Part shown: positions 52,178 to 59,023 of the stretch, piece after piece
How the letters are laid out: each line of letters begins with the position of its first letter
Position numbering within the stretch: the first letter of the stretch is position 1
DNA from: Humitalea sp050632385
GTDB taxonomy: Bacteria > Pseudomonadota > Alphaproteobacteria > Acetobacterales > Acetobacteraceae
Assembly: GCF_050632385.1 (NCBI RefSeq)
Contig: NZ_CP192599.1
Span: forward strand, 2,790,001-2,854,000
Length of the DNA: 64,000 bases
Direction: 5' to 3'
Program-made: the position numbers and the translations under genes
Notes under the pieces: model-generated
The model's input: the letters and a program-made list of their open reading frames with translations, nothing else
The model's database searches: none
Told to the model about the DNA's origin: nothing

Positions 52178-52421
52178 GGGGGAGTGGCCCCTTGAGAGGG
52201 GCGTTGCCCCTCTCAAACTCTCCCCACCAGGGGCCGCCGCCCCTGGACCGGCGGAGTTTTTGGCGCATTGGAGAGAGGGGCATGTCGTGCCCTCGATGCA
52301 GGGCGCGCCTGTGATGCCCCTCTCTCCAATGCGCCAAATCGCGTGGGTTCCAAGGGGCCACGGCCCCTTGGTGGGGGAGGTGTGGAGGGGGCAAAGCCCC
52401 TTCCACGGCGCCGCCCTCCCC
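52178..52421. repeat. Multi-hairpin intergenic repeat, copy 5
   Basis: Between the 3' end of the RsmB-like gene and the start of the acetyltransferase gene, both on the plus strand. Central stem 52260-52281 pairs perfectly with 52316-52337 around a 34-base loop. Its 13-base variable part (CGCATTGGAGAGA) is the most different of all copies, yet the other arm matches it exactly. Hairpin B is on the left and D on the right, with outer arms exchanged as in copy 2. Core orientation type 2. Confidence 0.9.
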
Positions 52422-52453
52422 AATCTTCCCCCCCCCACCGGAGGTCGTTCGTC

Positions 52454-53029
52454 ATGATCGCGATCCGCCGGGCTCGGCCGGAGGATGCGGCGGGGATTGC
52501 GGCTGTGCATGTTGCGGCTTGGCGCGCGACCTATGCGGGGATTTTGCCGTATCAGTATTTGGCGGGGTTGGACGCGCGTCGGATTGCCGCGGGGTACATG
52601 CGCGACTTGATGGCACGGCGCGACGGGCATGCGATTTTCGTGGCGACCGTGGCGGGTGTGGATCGGCTGGCGGTGGGCGAGGCTGACGTCGGGCCGCAGA
52701 TCATCGGCTTCTGTTCGGGCGGCCGGGCGCGACGGCATGGTGTCGCGGAGGGCGAGATCGAGACGCTGTACCTGCTGGAGGACTGGCAGGAGCGCGGCAT
52801 CGGGCGGCGGCTGTTGCGGGCGATGGCGGCGCACCTGGCGGCGATCGGCTGCCGCAGTGCGATGCTGTGGGTGTTGGCGGAGAATCCGACGCGGTTCTTC
52901 TACGGGCATTTGCATGGACGGATCGTCGCGACGGACCAGGTGTCGGTGGCGGGCGAGACGAAGGAGCAGCGGGCGGTCCTGTGGGACCCGATCGGGTTGC
53001 TGCTGGAGGCGACGGCGAGCACGTCGTGA
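52454..53029 (+). CDS. GNAT family N-acetyltransferase
   Basis: A 191-residue acetyltransferase. It starts MIAIRRARPEDAAGIAAVHVAAWRATYAGILP, the typical GNAT strand and helix. The acetyl-CoA loop is in ETLYLLEDWQERGIGRRLLRAM (Q/RxxGxG/A type), with VLAENPTRFFYGHLHGRIV as the last strand. Substrate is unknown; relatives acetylate small amines or protein N-termini. It starts 32 bases after the end of repeat copy 5, so its promoter must lie in or upstream of the repeat, or the gene is read from the guaB operon through it. Its stop is four bases from that of the convergent LysR gene. Confidence 0.88.
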   Translation: MIAIRRARPEDAAGIAAVHVAAWRATYAGILPYQYLAGLDARRIAAGYMRDLMARRDGHAIFVATVAGVDRLAVGEADVGPQIIGFCSGGRARRHGVAEGEIETLYLLEDWQERGIGRRLLRAMAAHLAAIGCRSAMLWVLAENPTRFFYGHLHGRIVATDQVSVAGETKEQRAVLWDPIGLLLEATASTS

Positions 53030-53033
53030 GGGT

Positions 53034-53933
53034 CTAGCCCAGACGGATTTGCGCCGTGGCGGCGGAGTGTTCCACGGCGCTGACCAGGGCCTCCACCACC
53101 GCATCCTGACGGCGCCCGGCGTGCCAGACGGCACCGAGGCTGCGGCGGGGTGCGTGGCCGGCGAGCGGGCGGATCGCGAGGCCGGCGATGCCGCTGACGG
53201 CGGAGGCGGGCAGCAGGCTCGGCCCCAGCCCGGCGCGGACCAGGGCCAGGATGGCGCCGATCCCTTCCAGTTCCGCGGTCAGGCGCAGGGTCAGGCCGAG
53301 TGTGGCGAAGGCGGCGTCGGCCGTGTCGCGCAGGCCGAACCCTGGGGGCGGCAGGACCATGCCTTCGGCAGCGAGGTCGGCCAGGTCGAGGGGGGTGTCG
53401 TCCTGCGCCAGGCGGTGGCGGGGGGGTAGGACGGCGACGAAGACATCCTCGACCATCGGCTTCCAGACCAGGCGCGGGTCGGTCGGGGGGATGCCGATGA
53501 AGCCCAGGTGCTGCCGGCCGTCGATGATCTCGGCCATGATCGGGCCGGACCGAAAACCCATGACGCGCAGGGGGACGGTGGGCCAGTCGCGGCGCCAGCC
53601 GACGAGGGCGGTGGAAAACACGCCCTCCAGCAAGGATTGCAGCACGCCGACGCAGAGGGTGGGGTCGCGGCCGCCGTCCAGGCGCTGGACCTCCTGACGC
53701 AGGAAGGCGGCTTCGGCGAGGAGGCGTCCGGCGTGCTGGACGAGGAAGCGCCCGGCCTCGGTCAGGGCCACGGGCTGGCGGCCGCGGCGGATGAGTTGGG
53801 CGCCGAACTCGGCCTCCAGCACCTGGATCTGGCGGGTCAGGGCGGGCTGGGAGAGGCCGAGTAGATCGGCGGCGCGCCGAAACCCGCCGGCTTCGCTGAG
53901 GGCGAGGAAGGAGCGTAGGCGGAGCAGGTTCAT
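53034..53933 (-). CDS. LysR-family transcriptional regulator
   Basis: A 299-residue regulator with the LysR helix-turn-helix GGFRRAADLLGLSQPALTRQIQVLEAEFGAQLIRR near residues 15-50 and an effector domain opening LCVGVLQSLLEGVFSTAL near residue 93, similar to CbbR/GbpR-type regulators. It is divergent from the catabolic operon that begins with the DUF6282 gene and is the likely activator of that operon. A perfect ten-base palindrome (54013-54022) in the 172-base gap is a candidate binding site. The inducer is presumably the substrate or an intermediate of the pathway. Confidence 0.92.
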   Translation of the reverse strand: MNLLRLRSFLALSEAGGFRRAADLLGLSQPALTRQIQVLEAEFGAQLIRRGRQPVALTEAGRFLVQHAGRLLAEAAFLRQEVQRLDGGRDPTLCVGVLQSLLEGVFSTALVGWRRDWPTVPLRVMGFRSGPIMAEIIDGRQHLGFIGIPPTDPRLVWKPMVEDVFVAVLPPRHRLAQDDTPLDLADLAAEGMVLPPPGFGLRDTADAAFATLGLTLRLTAELEGIGAILALVRAGLGPSLLPASAVSGIAGLAIRPLAGHAPRRSLGAVWHAGRRQDAVVEALVSAVEHSAATAQIRLG

Positions 53934-54012
53934 GCGGACCTAGGGCGTTTTGGGAGCATTTTGGCGGCAGGCTGATCGGGCGCGGGGCAGATGGGGCGGG
54001 GCGGGCCCCGGA

Positions 54013-54022
54013 TTATGCATAA
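54013..54022. promoter_or_regulatory. Palindrome in the LysR-operon promoter
   Basis: TTATGCATAA is a perfect ten-base palindrome about 80 bases upstream of both the LysR gene (53933) and the operon gene start (54106). LysR sites usually contain T-N11-A within an interrupted dyad, and ATTATGCATAAGCG fits that loosely. It is AT-rich in a GC-rich gap. Function is inferred from location only. Confidence 0.35.
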
Positions 54023-54105
54023 GCGTTATCGGTCGATGCCCACAACACCAGTGTTCGCATCACGGCGGCGACGCATGGTTCCTCATCCAGGGAGCCGCAA
54101 TACCG

Positions 54106-55014
54106 ATGTCCTTCGCCTTTTCCCGTGCCGATACGAACCTGCTGCAGGGCGTCATCGACATGCACCTGCACACCATGCCCTGCCTGTTCGACCGTCCGCT
54201 GGACGATCTGGAGGCGGCCGAGCAGGCGCGCGCCGCCGGGTATCGCGGGCTGGTGCTGAAAAGCATCTACGTCCCCAACGCCGACCGGGTGGAGTTGGTG
54301 CGCCGGGTGGTGCCGGGGATCGAGTTGTTCGGCAGCCTGGTGCTGAACCACAGCGTCGGCGGGCTGAACCCGGAGGCGGTGCGTGCCGCCATCGGCTTCG
54401 GGATGAAGGTGATGTGGCTGCCGACCGTGCATGCCCAGCATCACAATGATCATTTTGGCATGCCGACCTACCCGTGGCTGGGCCAGCGCGAGGGCACCTT
54501 GCCGCAGGTGCCGGTGCCGGGGATCAGGCTGGTCGATGCCGAGGGCGCGCTGAAGCCCGAGGTCGCCGAGATCCTGGCCCTGGCCAAGGCCGCCGACATC
54601 GTCACCGGCACCGGCCATATCGCGCTGGACGAGGTTTACGCTGTCGCGCGCGAGGCAAAGCGCATCGGCTACGAGAAACTGGTGCAGACGCATGTCGGCT
54701 GGCACGCCACGGACTGGCCGCTCGATGACCTGAAGGCGCTGGCCGACCTCGGCATAAAATTCGAATTCTGCATCAACCCCTGCATGCCCAACCGGCAGCA
54801 GCAGAGCCCGCGCAAGCTGACCGACACGATCAAGGCGCTGGGGGTGGAGCGGTGCTTCATCGCCTCCGACCTCGGCCAGCACGACAATGCGCATCCGATC
54901 GAGGGCATGCGGATGTGGCTGCGCATCCTGGCGATGCATGGGTTCGCGCAGAACGACATCGACCATCTGGCGCGGCACCACCCGGCGGCGCTGCTCGGCT
55001 TGCCGGCGGCCTGA
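54106..55014 (+). CDS. DUF6282 amidohydrolase-like protein
   Basis: A 302-residue protein of the DUF6282 family, a branch of metal-dependent hydrolases near PHP or amidohydrolases. It begins IDMHLHTMPCLFDRPLDDLEAAEQARAAGYRGLVLKS and contains further histidine sites in THVGWHATDWPLDDL and IASDLGQHDNAHPIEGMRMWLRIL. The pattern HLH near residue 20 and DLGQ near residue 262 are like the metal ligands of that superfamily. Reaction unknown. It is the first gene of a plus-strand operon that continues with an amidohydrolase, a class II aldolase and HyuA-HyuB, probably activated by the divergent LysR protein. Confidence 0.8.
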   Translation: MSFAFSRADTNLLQGVIDMHLHTMPCLFDRPLDDLEAAEQARAAGYRGLVLKSIYVPNADRVELVRRVVPGIELFGSLVLNHSVGGLNPEAVRAAIGFGMKVMWLPTVHAQHHNDHFGMPTYPWLGQREGTLPQVPVPGIRLVDAEGALKPEVAEILALAKAADIVTGTGHIALDEVYAVAREAKRIGYEKLVQTHVGWHATDWPLDDLKALADLGIKFEFCINPCMPNRQQQSPRKLTDTIKALGVERCFIASDLGQHDNAHPIEGMRMWLRILAMHGFAQNDIDHLARHHPAALLGLPAA

Positions 55015-55017
55015 GCC

Positions 55018-56196
55018 ATGTGGCTGCTGCGCCCGGAGCGGATGCTGGATGGCGATGGCGGCGCGTTGCCGCTGGGCAGCGCGTTGCTGGTCGAGGCCGG
55101 GCTGATTGTCGCGGTCCTGGGCGCGGGTGATCCGGTGCCGCCGGCGGTCGAGATGGTCCTGGCGCCGGGCTGCACCTTGATGCCCGGGTTGATCGACCTG
55201 CACGACTATCTGTCGGTCGACCCGGACCAGCCGGAGCCGATGCGGCAGATGTTCTCGCCCGACCTGGCGCTGCGGCGGCGGGTGGCGCTGCGGCATCTGC
55301 GCCGGGATCTGCTGTCGGGCGTGACGACCCAGCGGATCATGGGCGAGGGCGACGGGCTGGATGGCGTCATCGCCGCGGAGTTGCGGGCGGGTGCGTTGGT
55401 GGGGCCGGAACTGGCTGTCTCTGGCGCGCCCATCGCGCCAACGGGCAGCCACCAGCAGCGCCCCACGGGCGGGCTGGATACCGAGGAGGCCCTGCTGGGT
55501 GCCATCGAGGCCGCCGCGGCGGCGGGCCAGGGCTGGATCAAGCTGGTCGCGACCGGCGGGGTGAATGGCAGCGGCATCGGCCCGACCGACTGTGCCTATG
55601 CCCCTGCCCTGCTGCGCCGCGCGACCGAGGCCGCGCATGGGCTCGGGATGCGCGTCGCGGTGGCGGCGCAGGGCGGGCCTGCCGTGCGCGCGGCCGCGGA
55701 GGCGGGTGCGGATACGCTGGAACATGGCGCGCTGCTGGACGCCGATGATGTCGCGGCCCTGGCGGCGAATGGCATGGCCTGGGTTCTGACGCCGGGGCGT
55801 TTCCTGCGGCCGGATGGGATTCCCTTGGCGGCCGCGCGCAATCCGGCAGTTGCGCAGCGCCTGGCGCGGGTGCGCGGCGCGCTGGCGGAGGCGGTGCCGC
55901 TGGCGGTGCGGCTGGGCGTGCGGCTGGGGCTGGGCGCCGACAATATGCATGGGCGCTTTGGCGATGATGTCGGGCAGTTGGTCGCGCTGGGCGCACCGAC
56001 GGCGGTGGCGATCGCCGCCGCGACGGGCAATGGCGCGGCGATCCTGGGCATGGCGGATCGCGGCTGGCTGCGCGCCGGGCTGCGCGCCGATCTCGTGCTG
56101 GTCGATGGCGATCCTTTGCAGGCGCCCGATGCCTTGCAGCGCGTGCGGGCTGTGTTCTGCGGCGAACGTCGCTTGGTGATGGCGGAGATCGGTTGA
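55018..56196 (+). CDS. Amidohydrolase-like protein with altered metal-binding residues
   Basis: A 392-residue TIM-barrel protein of the amidohydrolase superfamily. The N-terminal frame (LLVEAGLIVAVL, APGCTLMPGLIDLHDYLS) and the C-terminal ADLVLVDGDPLQAPDAL are normal. The first metal motif, usually HxH, reads HDY at residues 62-64, and the motif usually HAxG reads AAQGG, so two standard ligands are missing; EHGALLD remains. It could bind one metal or be catalytically changed. It starts three bases after the DUF6282 gene and its stop overlaps the next ATG as TGATG. In the operon it may open a cyclic amide, or act as a partner of the intact hydrolases. Confidence 0.82.
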   Translation: MWLLRPERMLDGDGGALPLGSALLVEAGLIVAVLGAGDPVPPAVEMVLAPGCTLMPGLIDLHDYLSVDPDQPEPMRQMFSPDLALRRRVALRHLRRDLLSGVTTQRIMGEGDGLDGVIAAELRAGALVGPELAVSGAPIAPTGSHQQRPTGGLDTEEALLGAIEAAAAAGQGWIKLVATGGVNGSGIGPTDCAYAPALLRRATEAAHGLGMRVAVAAQGGPAVRAAAEAGADTLEHGALLDADDVAALAANGMAWVLTPGRFLRPDGIPLAAARNPAVAQRLARVRGALAEAVPLAVRLGVRLGLGADNMHGRFGDDVGQLVALGAPTAVAIAAATGNGAAILGMADRGWLRAGLRADLVLVDGDPLQAPDALQRVRAVFCGERRLVMAEIG

Positions 56197-56939
56197 TGTC
56201 GGCGCGACGGGATATGGCGGCGCTGTGCCGGTTGATGGCGCATTTTGGGCTGGACGACATCACCTCCACCCATCTGTCGGTCCTGGTGCCGGAGCGCCCG
56301 GGGAACTACTTGCTGAACCCTTATGGCATGATGCTGGCCGAGGTGACGCCGGGCGACGCGGTCGAGGTCGATGCCGATGGCAAGATCGTCGATCCCGGCA
56401 ATGGCTGGCCGCTGAACAAGACCGCCATCGTCATCCACGGCGCGGTGCATCGCGCGCGGCCGGAAGTGGGCGCCGCGATCCATGCGCATACCCATGCGGG
56501 CATCGCCGTGGGTGCGCTGCCCGAGGGACTGCTGCCGATCAGCCAATGGGCGATGAAGTTCGTCGAACGCACCGCCTACCACGACTACGACGGCGCCGCC
56601 CGCGCGGGTGGGCTGGGCGAGGCGATCGCGCAGGATCTGGGTGCGAACAACCTGGTGATGTTGCTGCGTAACCACGGGACCTTGGCGGTCGGCGATGATG
56701 CCGCGGGCGCGTTTATCCGGCTGTATTACCTGGAGCAGGCCTGCAAGTCGCAACTGATGCTGGGCGCGCGCGGCGCGGGCGACCTGGTGATGCCGCCGGC
56801 CGAGGTGCGCAGCCGCGCCGGCTTCGAACAGAACCAGGGCACACTGGACCATCGGCGCGACTTTTTGGCGGTCGGGCATCGCGAATGGCCGGCGCTGCTG
56901 CGGCTGCTGGATCGCACCCAGCCGGGATGGGATGCATGA
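56196..56939 (+). CDS. Class II aldolase/adducin family protein
   Basis: A 247-residue zinc aldolase fold protein. The zinc histidines are in AIHAHTHAGIAVG near residue 90 and in RNHGTLAVG near residue 155, with the glutamate in VERTAYHDY as possible acid-base residue. Members include fuculose-phosphate aldolase and a group that decarboxylates or cleaves phthalate-type substrates. The ATG at 56196 sits in TGATG with the previous stop. HyuA starts in its stop codon (ATGA). In this setting it may process a hydroxy acid released by the pathway; no specific substrate can be named. Confidence 0.85.
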   Translation: MSARRDMAALCRLMAHFGLDDITSTHLSVLVPERPGNYLLNPYGMMLAEVTPGDAVEVDADGKIVDPGNGWPLNKTAIVIHGAVHRARPEVGAAIHAHTHAGIAVGALPEGLLPISQWAMKFVERTAYHDYDGAARAGGLGEAIAQDLGANNLVMLLRNHGTLAVGDDAAGAFIRLYYLEQACKSQLMLGARGAGDLVMPPAEVRSRAGFEQNQGTLDHRRDFLAVGHREWPALLRLLDRTQPGWDA

Positions 56940-59023
56940 GCCTGGGGATCGGCATCGACATCGGCGGCACCTTCACGGATTTCGCGCTGGAATGGCGGCG
57001 CGACGATAATCTGCTGCGCCATACGTTGAAGTTGCCGACCACGACGCGCGCGCCGGAAAAGGCGGTGCTGGAGGGACTGCCGCAACTGCTGGCGATGGCC
57101 GGGGCGACGCCGGGCGATGTCACGCGCTTGGTGCATGGCACGACCTTGGCGACGAATGCACTGATCGAACGGCGGGGCGCGCGCACGGCGTTCCTGACCA
57201 CCGAGGGATTTCGCGACGTGCTGGCGACCGGCAATGAAAGCCGCGCGGCGCAATACGAATTGTTCTACCGCAAGCCGGCGCCGCTGGTGCCGCGCCGCTG
57301 GCGGCTGCCCGTCGGTGGGCGGATCGGTGCGGCGGGCCAGGTGTTGGCGCCCTTGGACGAGGCCGTGATCATCCGCCACGCCGCCGATATGGCGGCTGGT
57401 GGCATCGAGAGCGTGGCGGTCGGCTACCTGCATGCCTATGCCGCGCCGGCGCAGGAACGGCGCACGCGCGAGTTGTTGGCCACAGTCCTGCCCGGCGTGC
57501 CGGTCAGCCTTTCCTGTGAGGTCAGCCCGGAAATCCGCGAATACGAGCGGTTCTGCACGACCGTCGCGAATGCCTATGTGCAGCCGATCGTCGCGGCCTA
57601 TCTGCGCCGGCTTGAGGCGGGGTTGCGGGCCCAGGGGTTTGGCGTGGCGATGCTGCTGATGCTGTCCTCGGGCGGGTTGGCGACGGTGGAAACGGCGATG
57701 CGCTTTCCCGTGCGGCTGCTGGAAAGCGGGCCGGCGGGTGGTGCGGTGTTCGCGGCGCGTATTGCGCGCGATGCGGGTTTGCCGCGCGCGCTGGCCTTCG
57801 ACATGGGCGGCACGACCGCAAAACTTTGCTTGTTGGAAGATGGCGTGCCGCGCACGGACCGGGTGTTCGAGGTGGACCGCACCTACCGCTTCGCCAAGGG
57901 CAGCGGCATGCCGGTGCGGGTGCCGGTGGTCGAGTTGGTGGAGATCGGCGCCGGGGGCGGTTCCATCGCGCGCGTGGACGCGACCGGGCGGCTGGCAGTC
58001 GGGCCGGAAAGCGCGGGATCGGAGCCGGGGCCTGCGTGTTTCGCGCGTGGCGGGACGGCGCCGACGGTCAGCGATGCGAATCTGGTTCTGGGTCGGCTGG
58101 CCGCGGAGGGGTTTGCCGGCGGGCGCATGCGCCTGGATGCGGCGGCGGCGGGTGCTGCGCTGCTGACCCTGGCGCCGGACCGCGCGGCCGCCGATCTGGC
58201 TGTGGCCGTCACCGAAGTTGTGGAATCGGCTATGGCCGCCGCCGCGCGGGTGCATGCGGCGGAACGGGGTGCGGGGTTGGAGGATCGTGTGCTGGTTGCC
58301 TTCGGCGGTGGCGCGCCGTTGCATGCATTGCGCCTGGCGCGGCGGCTGGGGGTGACGCGGGTGATCGTGCCGGCCGGGGCGGGTGTGGGCTCGGCCTTCG
58401 GGTTTTTGTGGGCCAACCCGTCGTATGAGGCCGTGCGCGGCTATCCGGGCGCCGTGGCGGCATTGGATATGCCGGCGCTGGAGGCTGCGTTCCTGGCGCT
58501 TGCCGCCGAGGCCGAGGCGGTGGTGGCCCCTGCCCTGGCGGCCGGTGCCGCATTGCAGACGCGGCGCAGCGCGCAATTGCGCTATCGCGGCCAGGGGCAG
58601 GAGGTGAGCGTGCCGCTGCCGGCGGATGCGCCGAGCGTGGCGATGCTCGAAGCCGCGTTCCTGGCGGCCTATACCGCGCAATATGGCGCGCCGATCCCCG
58701 GGGTTGGGGTGGAGTTGGTCGCGATCGCCGTCACTGTTTCCGGGCCGCCGGAAGCCTCGGCCATGGCACCGTCCAAGCCGGTGGCGCAGGCGGTCCATGG
58801 GGTCGCGACGCGATGGATGCGTGATCCCGATGGCGGGGCGATGCAATGCCCGGTGCTGGCGCGGGATGCCCTGGTTGCTGGCGCCCATGCCGTGGGACCG
58901 CTGCTGGTGGTCGAGGATGCGACGACCACCGTGATCCCCGCGGGCTGCACGCTGCATGTCGATGCGCGCGGGCATCTGGTGATCGATCTGCCGGACGCGC
59001 AGGGCGAGGCGCTGGCCGCATGA
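56936..59023 (+). CDS. hyuA: Hydantoinase A / 5-oxoprolinase family protein
   Basis: A 695-residue subunit with an actin-like ATPase fold. It opens GIGIDIGGTFTDFALEWRR, with HGTTLATNALIERRGARTAFLTTEGFRDVL near residue 75, and ends in a beta-rich domain. With HyuB it forms an ATP-dependent ring-opening hydrolase for hydantoins or 5-oxoproline, or an acetone/acetophenone carboxylase relative. The ATG overlaps the aldolase stop and the hyuB ATG overlaps its own stop, so the two subunits are coupled. Which ring is opened is not visible, but a D-glutamate cyclase-like gene close by hints at oxoproline chemistry. Confidence 0.9.
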   Translation: MSLGIGIDIGGTFTDFALEWRRDDNLLRHTLKLPTTTRAPEKAVLEGLPQLLAMAGATPGDVTRLVHGTTLATNALIERRGARTAFLTTEGFRDVLATGNESRAAQYELFYRKPAPLVPRRWRLPVGGRIGAAGQVLAPLDEAVIIRHAADMAAGGIESVAVGYLHAYAAPAQERRTRELLATVLPGVPVSLSCEVSPEIREYERFCTTVANAYVQPIVAAYLRRLEAGLRAQGFGVAMLLMLSSGGLATVETAMRFPVRLLESGPAGGAVFAARIARDAGLPRALAFDMGGTTAKLCLLEDGVPRTDRVFEVDRTYRFAKGSGMPVRVPVVELVEIGAGGGSIARVDATGRLAVGPESAGSEPGPACFARGGTAPTVSDANLVLGRLAAEGFAGGRMRLDAAAAGAALLTLAPDRAAADLAVAVTEVVESAMAAAARVHAAERGAGLEDRVLVAFGGGAPLHALRLARRLGVTRVIVPAGAGVGSAFGFLWANPSYEAVRGYPGAVAALDMPALEAAFLALAAEAEAVVAPALAAGAALQTRRSAQLRYRGQGQEVSVPLPADAPSVAMLEAAFLAAYTAQYGAPIPGVGVELVAIAVTVSGPPEASAMAPSKPVAQAVHGVATRWMRDPDGGAMQCPVLARDALVAGAHAVGPLLVVEDATTTVIPAGCTLHVDARGHLVIDLPDAQGEALAA

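Noticed and set aside
8664..52421. The hairpin repeats as ends of composite transposons
   Set aside because: The segments between copies hold ordinary chromosomal genes of many functions, including guaB and rlmE, and no recombinase.
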